DNA from: Diogma glabrata
Taxonomy: Eukaryota; Arthropoda; Insecta; Diptera; Cylindrotomidae
DNA length: 64,000 nt
Assembly: GCA_963693315.1 (NCBI GenBank)
Contig: OY856186.1
Location: forward strand, 303,806,586-303,870,585
Direction: 5' to 3'
The notes under the pieces were generated by a model, which saw only the letters and a program-made list of their open reading frames with translations, did not search any database and was not told the DNA's origin. Made by a program: the position numbers and the translations under genes. Every line of letters begins with the position of its first letter. Positions within the stretch are counted from its first letter, which is position 1. This document shows, in pieces, positions 47,995 to 57,316 of the stretch.

Positions 47995-48082
47995 CTATAC
48001 GTTTTATACGTTATATACGTTTTATACGTTTTATACGTTACGTATTATACGTGTAACGTATAAAACGTTTTATACGTGTATA
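47995..48082. repeat. Right subterminal ACGTATAA repeats of the hAT-like element
   Basis: ATACGTTTTATACGTTATATACGTTTTATACGTTTTATACGTTACGTATTATACGT: inverted counterpart of the left cluster. Confidence 0.6.
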
Positions 48083-48094
48083 TTAACAACCCTG

Positions 48095-48102
48095 AATTAA
48101 AC
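48095..48102. other. Right target-site duplication AATTAAAC
   Basis: Identical to 43291-43298, immediately after CAACCCTG. Confidence 0.85.
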
Positions 48103-50030
48103 CCATAATTTCATTGTGTTCCAACCAGACATTCTTATGGTACCCAGACCCACTGACAATTTTTAGTATAGATAGTACGTATCAGAGAGAAAACTACTAC
48201 TATCAGATATTTGTAAAAAATTGACCCCAAACTTCAGGCAACAAAGAAGAATACCGAATGTTAAAAAACTGCCACTATAATATTATTAACATTATGCAAT
48301 CACTTCGCAATGATATTATAGTATTTAAGTGCCTCGTTCTAGTTTATTTAAATCGTTAAATGCCCTTCCAAACTTTTTTTTATTAATTAACTACTGCAAA
48401 TTTCTCTATTATCAGCACTTCATTAAAATTCCACCCTTTGTGCGTTTACACTTTAAAACTATTATATTCAACAACAACAAAAATGAGTACCCTATTCTTT
48501 GAACCATAAATAAAAAAAATTCACAAAATATCAGAATCCCTCGAACAAGCATACGTTTTTCTTCGTCATTACTTTTTCGCATCATTTATCATCCTAAAAT
48601 TAAAGACAATTTTCTAATTTTTCCATGAAAATCAAAATTGTAAAATGGTGCCCTTTTTTTGTTATTAATTTCCATTTTTATAAAAACAATCAAACAATCA
48701 TCTAAGTGTTACGTTCGTTCGTTCGTTACATTAAATTGTTATTGTTGAGTGTTTCACTATGCTTTCGATTTCCATTAAACATAAACAAAAGAAGTAATAT
48801 AAAATGAAAAGAAAACGAAAGAAAAACTGAGCAAAATTTTTAAAGGAAAAAATTATCGAAACAAATGAACAAAAATAAATGATTATCCGCGATTTTTCTT
48901 TTTGATTTGTTGATGGTAAAAAAATTATATATTTAATGGCACGTGTTGATCACACGTCACATCATTCATACGTCATTATGAGTCACGTGCTGTAGTGAAA
49001 AAATTACATGTTATATAAATATTGAAGAAAAATATGTTTTTTATTATTCATTATTATTAGTTGGTTGTCCTTTTTTTGTATTTTAAGACGTACATATAAA
49101 AGTTACGGCAGCTTAAATATTACATAATACTAATCATTTTTCGTTCATATTGTTATCATAGTCGCCCCTGGAAAGTGGTTGATAAATGATAGAAAGACAG
49201 TAAAAGCTCGGTTTTTCAATTTTCGTTGTTAATAAACTTATAAGACCTGTTAATGTTATTCTGTTGCGCGAATGAGAGGAACACAATAAAACAACTTATT
49301 TGATTGTATTATACATTGAGATCATTTTGTTTATTATACTATATTAACATTCTGATTGTACTTTATAAAAAAACAACAAAAACATATCAAATATTTAAAA
49401 TTACATTTATTAAAAAAATCACTGAATTCAAACTAGTGCGCATGTTCCTTTCTCTTTCGCTGGTATTAAATTTCCAATGTGAAAAAACATAGTTTTTTAT
49501 ATAGTTTTGTTTTTTTGTTTCCCATTAGTATAAAATTTGATGTCTCCAACCAATCAAATAAGCATTGAAATTGAATAAAATTTATTTAATTGTATTGGTT
49601 CAACGTACACGATATAAGGTACGTTTGTACACGATAATTTTTTTTAGCAATGAGTCTTAAAATATTTCAATAAATTTAATACATTTTACTCTGTCGGGAA
49701 GATAAAACGTTGTATTGGGTTCGTGTTAAATGCATTTTACTCTCTCACAAATTTGCAATACTCGCGGGCAGGCATGTATTTTAAACTTTTACTCGAAAAA
49801 TTAAATATAACATTAAACACTTGAAATAATATAATAAAATACTAATATGTATAATTTCTCAAATCACTTAAAGACAAAATATCGCATAAAAAAGTATCTT
49901 TATATAAAAAAAACTCGTTAATGAATGCTGCCAGTTCTTGATGGATTCTATTTTTTTATTTTTTATTTTCATGTACAACGAAATGATTAAAATGTAACCG
50001 TAAAAGATTGTTATTTAAATTGTACTTAGG
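48103..50030. other. AT-rich stretch without recognised genes
   Basis: A few palindromic CACGTG-type motifs at 48941-48990 (GCACGTGTTGATCACACGTCAC...GAGTCACGTGC). No gene recognised. Confidence 0.45.
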
Positions 50031-50033
50031 ACT

Positions 50034-50950
50034 AAATAGCTATTTATGTACCAAGGCAGTTATGGAGGTTATCAAGTCCGAAAGCGACGTAATCTAGCCA
50101 AAGGGCCTTTGGTCCGGAGGATGAATATCGCTTGAAGAGCTTAATACCCAGCAACGCCAGTGGTGAATATCAGATTTTATTTAATAATCTAAAAACTAAG
50201 ACACAATTTAATTTTTTTTGTCTAATTATTTTAAGAAAAAAAACAAATGTATCCTAGTACGCCATGAAATTAAATTGTTTAAAGTTTAAAATAATTATTT
50301 TTATTTCATACTGATATCTAAAACGACATTTTTCGGATTATTTATGGTACAAAAAGTTAAACTTTAATTAAAATGCAATATTTAAAAATATTTATGCATT
50401 TTAATTCAAAAGTGACAAAAGCACACGAACAGTGAATAATATGGATAACCATAATAACACATATAGTAAACTTTAATGTCCTAGGACGTTAAAGTTCAAC
50501 TTTTTGAGCAAAATTTAAAACTCATTTCTTTTTCTTTTAATAAATTTCCAGTATGAAATAAAATTTTGTATTTACCTCAAACAAAAAGTGTTTTTAAAGG
50601 TACTCACTAGTAATTTCGGCCTCGGCTAGACGCCTCGGTCGTAAACAACTAGCTCGTACTTTAAAGTTTCACTTTTCGTTCTTGATAAATAAATAACTAT
50701 TTGCTCGTATGTTGCCAACATACGAGCAAATAGTTATTACTTGCTATGAAAATGAATTTTTAAAGAAATGGTAACGCATGACAAAAACTTTATGACATTT
50801 AATAGCTATTTATGTATTAAGGGCATAAAGTAAGTCTTTTCCGCTTGAGAGGGAAATTGTTACTCGAGGCGTTAGCCGAGAGAAGCAATTACTCTAAAGC
50901 AAAAAACATGCTATATGCCTGAATTGAAGATGCTTTATGCCTGAACAAGA
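50034..50950. repeat. Fold-back region with CTATTTATGTA direct repeats
   Basis: AATAGCTATTTATGTACCAAGGCAGTTATGG (50034) recurs as AATAGCTATTTATGTATTAAGGGCATAAAG (50801). Inside, CTCGGCTAGACGCCTCG (50630) is mirrored by CGAGGCGTTAGCCGAG (50865), with a perfect 47-bp palindrome near the centre. Looks like a fold-back DNA element; ends and target duplication not resolved. Confidence 0.5.
50692..50738. repeat. Perfect 47-bp palindrome
   Basis: AATAACTATTTGCTCGTATGTTG, one central C, then its exact reverse complement. 23 of 23 arm positions pair. Confidence 0.95.
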
Positions 50951-51369
50951 TTTTTTGTACGAGTAAGATTCTGTACTATTTGTATAAATGAAAATGCATA
51001 TATTTACACAAAACAGTAAAATATTTTTTTAGAAAATTATTTTATCCAAGTAGTTTTTCGAAATAATAACTTTAGGCATTGTTATTTCAATAGGAAAAAA
51101 TGGCCTGCTTTACGAACAATTTTTGAATCCCAAAAGTGCATTTTACGGTTTACTCGTACAAAAAATAATTTGTTCGTTTTGACAAATCATATTCACGTTC
51201 ATATGATTTGTCAATACTAACAAATGAAAAAATCATATGAAAATGTTGCACAAAAACTTTAAAGCTGTTTTACTTACGAAATCTAAACAAAAACTATTTC
51301 TATTTCTATTTTATAAACCTGCTTCTATTTCTATTGATCCTCCGCATGGAAGGATCAGTTTTTATTGTT
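50951..51369. other. AT-rich stretch with a short hairpin
   Basis: GACAAATCATATTCACGTTCATATGATTTGTC at 51180-51211 is an imperfect palindrome. Nothing else recognised. Confidence 0.45.
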
Positions 51370-52012
51370 TTTTTATTTTTTTTTTTATTTTGATCTACGG
51401 GTGTGACAACCCCGCGTACTCCAGTCCCTGCTATTGACATACGAGTTAACGTGAGATATCACATACCACTGGCAATAGCAGTGAGATATCATTAGCCAAG
51501 GTGACATCTTAGGGGTGGTGGCGGATGAACTGTATTCAGTCAACGGTAGCACCCTCAATCTTAGCTGTGAAATAATCCTTGATGATGAGACGATATTGCT
51601 TCCATGAAGAACCGAGCCTTCATATAACTATGTGTGGGCTTTTATATTTAAGAAAGACGGTGCGTCACGGGATCAAGGAATATGCAACCGGCTGGATTAT
51701 TGGCAACTATATTTTTGTTTTGTTTCAGCAAATTTTTGTAAAAATTTGCCATTTACTTTTAATTTACTTTTATTTTCTCTATTCTATCATAAAATATTGG
51801 CCTATGTCATATTTTATCAGTGATAGGATTTTTTGTCTAGTTATCCATTCTTTAACAAAAAATATAAAAAAAAAAAAGAAAGATTTACATCGATCAACAC
51901 CTTTGAACGTATGTTGTTGTGGGACCTTGGTCTTAAAAGGTTTTTATGTGTTATTGTGACACATATTGTAATCCCTACTACACAACACATTTTATTAAAA
52001 AAAAAAAAATTT
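51370..52012 (+). mobile_element. Short composite retroposon, copy B
   Basis: Sense copy of the element at 1470-2030: T-rich leader, GGGTGTGACAACCCCGCGTACTCCAG, then a body including CAGTCAACGGTAGCACCCTCAATC and CTGGATTATTGGCAAC, then TTGTTGTGGGACCTTGGTCTTAAAAGG and ACACATATTGTAATCCCTACTACACAACACATTTTATT with an A13 tail. The 3' ~90 bp equals the ORF2 end plus 3' UTR of the CR1-like LINE. ORFs over it (51579-51959 and others) are chance readings. The tail and good preservation fit retroposition by the LINE's machinery. Confidence 0.75.
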
Positions 52013-52654
52013 ATAAAATTCCATAAGACTACAAATTATTATTTTTTAAGCATCTTTTAAACGAGCATTATGAATTCATAACTTCCTGAATATTATGCAT
52101 GTGTTTATATATAGCAAAACTTTTTAATAACTTTAAGACAAAGTGAAACATTTGTTATTTTAAAATTTTTTACTATGGAACGTACTTCTACCAATCACAA
52201 ATTAAATGTATAATCTACGAACACTTTGTACAATTAACCAGCATTTTCATCAATTCTGCACCCTATGGTACTTGCTTGAACCGATGACAACACCTTTTAG
52301 TTCTACCATGTTAGTCATTAATTCTACCAAAAAAATAAAAATGACACTCCAACCAATGCCTTTTAGTTTCAATGAAACATTTGCTTATTTTATCTTTTAA
52401 AATTGACAAAAATGTTATTAAAATTTTACAAACACTTTGTCTATTTTACTTAATTTTAGTTGATGTTACAAAATAAAATCCACAAAATACATATTTTAAA
52501 ATAGACCAACATATTTTTTTGTTTACCACCATTTCTTTTACTAATACAGTCCCAGTCGAGTTAACACTCGATTACTAATTATGAACCTGTTTTACGTTGA
52601 ATGACTTAGTTTTAAAATGTCATGTCTAAGTGACTGGCCGACATTAAAAAAGGT
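52013..52654. other. AT-rich stretch without recognised genes
   Basis: No gene recognised. Confidence 0.45.
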
Positions 52655-52800
52655 ATCGAAAATATTGGTATAAATAATAGCGATAAAACCATATACGAAT
52701 ATATGGTAAATCGATAAATACCGAAATGTCGATATATTGATAAATATATGGCGGTAAATGTCGATATATCGATACTAATCGGTATATTTTGATCCATATC
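52655..52800. repeat. TATCGATA-rich cluster 2
   Basis: AAATCGATAAATACC, GTCGATATATTGATA, GTCGATATATCGATACTAATCGG within 145 bp; the same style as 24660-24835. Probably decayed copies of one repeat family. Confidence 0.5.
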
Positions 52801-53504
52801 TACAGCTGAAAGATAGAAATTTTTCAATTTATGCCGAATAGAATCGCATTTTAGGAGCCAAATGTCAAGTATCCTCATTAATATTTTTAAAAGAAGAAGT
52901 TTCGATCACCTTATTTTTTAAGATTAAATAAGTGAAACATTATTTTGTGTTATAGTAGTACTATTCTTTGTGTTTTGTATTTTTGTTAGTTTATTTAGAA
53001 AACGTTTTCGATATTAAAATAAATTGTTTACAACTTTTTCAAATAATAATGTAAAAAGAACTACTCATTTTATTATAGATCGAAGTGTTCAATATTGTTT
53101 CGTCATTGGTGGTTTTTCTTCCCCAAAAATCATAACCACTGAAGCCTTAAAAATTATAATTCAATATAAATCAAAAATTTATCAGAAATTTTGTTACTGC
53201 AACTTAGAAAAGTAATATACCCGTAATACGATATTGAAAAAATGCAAGAAATGTGCATTGATTGTGCATGGTACAAAATCTCCTACGCAATTGTACATAG
53301 CAAATGTCATGCACATGGTGTTCACCATACCACGCGGCACGCATGTTTCGCATACGAATCGAAACGATATTCATTTAATAATAATAATAATATGGAATGA
53401 GAGAATGGAAAAAGTGAAAAAGTTTGTGTACATTTTCCGAAACGGTTTTTCATGAAATCATAGTTTCGTAATATTAAATTGATGAATTTAAATTTATTTG
53501 CACC
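52801..53504. other. AT-rich stretch without recognised genes
   Basis: The ORFs at 53234-53455 (plus) and 53322-53609 (minus) overlap and show no domain. Confidence 0.4.
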
Positions 53505-53507
53505 TAA

Positions 53508-53739
53508 AGCCGCAATTAGACTATTGCAGAACTCTGCAATATTTCTGTAATGGTAGTGTGCAAAATATTCATTGTAGAAATGTTTGGCAATGAACACATT
53601 GCAAAACATTGCAATGACTCATTGCAATGTTTTGCAATAAGTTTATTGCCAAACTTTTCTGCAATGAATATTTTACACACTACCATTGCACGACTATTGC
53701 AGAAATATTGCAGAGTTCTGCAATAGTCTAATTGCGGCT
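53508..53739. mobile_element. 232-bp palindromic MITE with TAA target duplication (PIF/Harbinger-like)
   Basis: Termini AGCCGCAATTAGACTATTGCAGA...TCTGCAATAGTCTAATTGCGGCT pair almost perfectly along the full ~115-bp arms with practically no loop. TAA flanks both ends (53505-53507 and 53740-53742), matching the TWA target preference of PIF/Harbinger. Interior is built of TTGCAA/ATTGCA motifs. No coding capacity. Confidence 0.75.
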
Positions 53740-53742
53740 TAA

Positions 53743-54264
53743 GATTATGTGGGAAAAAAATTTAATGTTAATGAAAACAAACATAAAAAACGGGCGCTTT
53801 GAATAATTGGTTTTAGTGGTTTAAAAAAATCATATTATTTTAATATATTTTGTTTGTCTTTTTTTTATGTCGGTTTACTGATATTTAAATTTATTTTTTT
53901 TTATTAAGAAAATCGTAGAAACTTAATATTATTTTTTATACTTAAGTGACATATTTAAATTTTTTAATTTCGTTTTTTTTTTATTTCAATTGTATCGTTA
54001 AAAAATGGCGAAACAATGGACGCTTCATTTACTAATATAATCACGCACATGCAATTTCAATTTACAACTTAAAATCACGACGTCTATCTTGATTTGTCGT
54101 AAAAACGATACCAAAAATATTAGTCTAGGAAAGATTCATAGCGTATTAGAAGATCCATTGTTATAAAAGTCATACATCAAATATTTTTGTATTTATGCCC
54201 GAAAGCTAATTTTGTATACATGTTTGCACATTTTGTATACATGTGTGGTACATTTCATTTACAC
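53743..54264. other. AT-rich stretch without recognised genes
   Basis: No gene recognised. Confidence 0.45.
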
Positions 54265-55745
54265 AAAAAGTTGGTCCCCCCCCTTGCATTTCGAGCCTAA
54301 TAAACAGAAAAAATTGAAAAAATTCACAGAGACAGGAAGTTTGATAAACTCTGAACGAAAAATATAGCGAACTCTCAAATAATTATATTTTTGTGTTTTT
54401 AAGGGATTGGGGTGGGGAAGGGTGAAAAAAAACTTTTTTGACCCAAGCGAGTGGGGTGTCATTTGAAAAAAGACCAAATTTCAGAAACTTTGCAATTTTT
54501 TTTAGAATTTTGTGGTACACAGTTTTTGAGTTATTCTAAAAAATGTGCAAATTCCAGACCGTTCCCCCACCCTACGTTTCGACACTGATTGACAGAAAAA
54601 ATTGAAAAAATTCATAGAGACAGGAAATTTGCTATATTTTGAACGAAAATTATAGCGGACTCTCAAATAATTATATTTCTGTGTGTTTAGGGGAAGGGTG
54701 TAAGGAGGGTAAAAAAAAATTTTTTTGACCCAAGCGAGTGGGGTATCATTTGAAAGAACACCAAATTTCCAAAACATTGCAATTGTTTTTAGAATTTTGC
54801 GGTACATTGTTTTTGAGTTATTCTAAAAAATGTGCAAATTCCAGACCGTTCCCCCCCCCTACGTTTCGACACTGATTGACAGAAAAAATTGAAAAAATTC
54901 ATAGAGACAGGAAGTTTGCTATATTTTGAACGAAAATTATAGCGAACTCTCAAATAATTATATTTCTGTGTGTTTAGGGGAAGGGTGTAAAGAGGGTAAA
55001 AAAAAACTTTTTTTGACCCAAGCGAGTGGGGTATCATTTGAAAGAACACCAAATTTCCAAAACATTGCAATTGTTTTTAGAATTTTCCGGTACACCGTTT
55101 TCGAGTTATTCTAAAAAATGTGCAAATTCCAGACCGTTCCCCCCCCCTACGTTTCGACACTGATTGACAGAAAAAATTGAAAAAATTCATAGAGACAGGA
55201 AATTTGCTATATTTTGAACGAAAATTATAGCGAACTCTCAAATAATTATATTTCTGTGTGTTTAGGGGAAGGGTGTAAAGAGGGTAAAAAAAAACTTTTT
55301 TTGACCCAAGCGAGTGGGGTATCATTTGAAAGAGCACAAAATTTCCAAAACATTGCAATTATTTTTAGAATTTTGCGGTACACAGTTTTTGAGTTATTCA
55401 AAAAATGTGTAAATTCCAGAACGTTCCTCCCCCTACGTTTCGACACTGATAGACAGAAAAAATTAAAAAAATTCATAGAGACAGGAAGTTTGCTATATTT
55501 TGAACGAAAACTACAGCGAACTCTCAAATAGTTATATTTCTGTGTGTTTAGGGGATGGGTGTGGGGAGGGCAAAAAAAAACTTTTTTGGAACCAAACGAG
55601 TTGGGTGTCATTTGGAAGAACACTTAAGTTAAGAAACATTGCAACATTTTTTAGAATTCTGCGATGCACAGTTTTTTAGTTATTGATTAAAAAAAGTGCT
55701 ATTTTAAGTGTATGTATACCCCCCTATATTTCGACGCTGATTTAT
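54265..55745. repeat. Satellite-like tandem array, ~287-bp unit, about five copies
   Basis: The marker CCAGACCGTTCCCCC occurs at 54555, 54841, 55129 and (as CCAGAACGTTCC) 55416, giving periods of 286, 288 and 287 bp. Each unit also has ACAGAAAAAATTGAAAAAATTCATAGAGACAGGAA, ACTCTCAAATAATTATATTTCTGTGTGTTTAGGGG and TTTGACCCAAGCGAGTGGGGT. The central units are nearly identical and the two end units more diverged, the usual pattern of unequal exchange. Repeated minus-strand frames (for example 55070-54789 and 55358-55077) share one peptide pattern only because the DNA is repeated; no gene is claimed. Confidence 0.9.
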
Positions 55746-56031
55746 AGAACAAATATTCCCAATTTAGACCATTGAAATACTGGTTAAATCTTTCTTTAGC
55801 TAACATAAACAGCTATGGATAAGATTTAACCTCAAGTAACATTTTTTATCAATGTAGATGTGATTGATATTTACTATTGACGTTTACGATTAAACATTTA
55901 TTCTGTTATGCGTCCATAGTCTGGCGATATAAAGACTTTACAACATAACTTTATGTCATTTATTTTTGATATTGTGTTCTTTTACATTCACGGAACCCTT
56001 GGCGAGCGAATTTTATTCGCACTTGTCCGAC
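55746..56031. other. Spacer between satellite array and LTR
   Basis: No gene or repeat recognised. Confidence 0.45.
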
Positions 56032-56560
56032 TTTTTTACTAATTGTGTGAACAAAATATAACTTAATAAATTTTACAATTTTTGCTTTGAAATGTGACGA
56101 CCAGGAAGAAATATTTTATTTATATTTTTATAGTTTTATGCTTGAATTGCATTTCGGTTGAAAATGCATTTTTATTTATTATTGATTTTTTGGAAATAAC
56201 ATATTGGTAGGGATAGAAATTATTAAACAAAAATATGTAAAATTTACTAAAAATACAATGAATTGATATTGAATAAATCAGATTGATTTTAAAACTGAAA
56301 TTGAGTGTTTTATTTCGATCTCGACGCTTTCGATTTGCTTGCAAAGAAAGCTAACTACACATCTTTGAGACTGACTTGCTCGTCAAAAAGTCTCACTGAT
56401 TGTAGGGACAGTTCTGAGGACTGAATACGAACAATTGACTAAAGTGATATAATTCTCCTCGAGTTTCATAATTAGGAATCTCGCATCAGTTTAATAAAGA
56501 ATTTAGATTTTTCGACAGATGAATCTCAGCCACAATTTCGAGCACGATTGGGCCCACCAT
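56032..56560 (+). repeat. 5' LTR (ends approximate)
   Basis: Repeats at 63780 with ~96% identity over the visible ~220 bp (differences such as GTGACGACC/GTGATGACC and ACATATTGG/ACATTTTGG). A TGTGTGAAC start at 56044 would suit an LTR, but the 12 bp before it also match, so the true start may lie further left and this copy may be 5'-truncated. The 3' boundary is set by the primer-site candidate at 56562. Confidence 0.6.
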
Positions 56561-56902
56561 ATGGCGACCTTGGATCACGAACCAGAACGTTTATTTATAC
56601 TAAAAAAGAAGATACCAATAACTTTTGAAGAATACAAGTCAAAAAAAGCAATAGTACTAGCGAGAGAAGAAGTGGTGCCCATAAAGGTTAAACAAAGGGG
56701 AGGATTGCTTGCCAAACTAAACGGGGAAGTAGCCGAATATTACAGATTAGCAAAAATTTGTGTTACTGAAGAAGAAAGAAAGAAATTTACTATAAAAGCT
56801 GAAGAAATTAAGAAAGAGAAAGCAGCGCTAAAAGCAGAGATCAGACGGAATAAGAAGAAAAATAATAAAAATAAAGTTGAATTTACTACTAAGAATCAAT
56901 AA
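56561..56902 (+). CDS. Small upstream ORF 1 of the LTR element (charged, coiled-coil-like)
   Basis: Unknown function. The longest frame starts at ATG 56519 (127 codons), but ATG 56561 (113 codons) is more likely if 56562 is the primer site. The protein has MATLDHEPERLFILKKK at the start, a basic VKQRGGLLAKLNGEV segment, and a long Lys/Glu helix (EEERKKFTIKAEEIKKEK) ending in an Asn/Lys-rich tail. No zinc finger or catalytic motif. Position between LTR and gag fits the extra small ORFs seen in 412-type elements. The frame is uninterrupted although later genes are broken. Encoded role not known. Confidence 0.55.
   Translation: MATLDHEPERLFILKKKIPITFEEYKSKKAIVLAREEVVPIKVKQRGGLLAKLNGEVAEYYRLAKICVTEEERKKFTIKAEEIKKEKAALKAEIRRNKKKNNKNKVEFTTKNQ
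56562..56569 (+). other. Candidate primer-binding site TGGCGACC
   Basis: TGGCGACC is the start of the tRNA-Arg primer site used by mdg1/412-lineage elements, and the preceding CCACCA would suit an LTR end. It falls inside the first small ORF, which makes the upstream ATG (56519) of that ORF doubtful. Confidence 0.4.
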
Positions 56903-57061
56903 TTTTCATAGATATTTTAAATCGTAATTTTAAGAAAAATAAATTTTAATTTGTATAATTTTATAAAAAGAGGAATTTTTTTGATAAATGTAATAATAAT
57001 AATTTTAACAATTTAAGAAACATTTTTTTTTTATAGATTCATATTTTTCAAATAAAGTGAA

Positions 57062-57289
57062 ATGGGCAATAACGCGCAAAAGCCCGAAAATAAAGAAGAG
57101 ATTTTTGTCTCGAACGGTGCCGGTTCAGCAACAAATATTACAGCTGGAAAATACGATGTTGAAAAATACGAAATTATAATAACAGTAGTAGTGATAATTT
57201 TAGTTATATTGTTCTTAATTTTTAAATTTAAAAATAATTTTGTAAAAACCATAAAAAAAGAGGTATCTAGAAATACAGTTCAGGTCTAA
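57062..57289 (+). CDS. Small upstream ORF 2 of the LTR element: single-pass membrane protein
   Basis: 75 codons. MGNNAQKPENKEEIF opens a polar N-terminal part, followed by SNGAGSATNITAGKYDVEKY (with a possible N-glycosylation site NIT), then a strongly hydrophobic segment at residues 43-60 (IIITVVVIILVILFLIF) and a basic tail KFKNNFVKTIKKEVSRN. This is the layout of a single-spanning membrane protein. It is too small and in the wrong place for an envelope gene. Intact frame. It lies 160 bp after small ORF 1 and ~30 bp before the gag start region. Function unknown; similar tiny membrane ORFs accompany some insect LTR elements as far as I recall. Confidence 0.55.
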   Translation: MGNNAQKPENKEEIFVSNGAGSATNITAGKYDVEKYEIIITVVVIILVILFLIFKFKNNFVKTIKKEVSRNTVQV

Positions 57290-57316
57290 AAGAAAAATTT
57301 TTTATGTTGTTATTCC

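Larger units (their letters stand above)
43299..48094. mobile_element. hAT-like non-autonomous DNA transposon with 8-bp target duplication
   Basis: The left end CAGGGTTGTAACGTATAATACG and the right end (reverse strand) CAGGGTTGTTAATATACACG form terminal inverted repeats. They continue into subterminal arrays of ACGTATAAAACGT motifs on both sides (43311-43418 and 47995-48082). Exactly 8 bp, AATTAAAC, is duplicated at 43291-43298 and 48095-48102. CAGGG-type termini plus an 8-bp duplication are the signature of the hAT superfamily. No transposase fragment was recognised inside. About 3.4 kb of the 4796 bp is the later RTE insertion, leaving ~1.4 kb of original element. Confidence 0.85.

Noticed and set aside
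54243..54260. GTGTGGTACATTTCAT also present at 61770, as the missing 5' LTR start
   Set aside because: A 16-nt match in AT-rich 64 kb is expected by chance several times, and nothing following it matches the 61.8-kb side.
54502..55623. Repeated minus-strand ORFs of ~93-125 codons with the same peptide pattern
   Set aside because: They are one frame of the 287-bp satellite read repeatedly; unit length is not a stable multiple of three and stops fall at unit edges. No domain.
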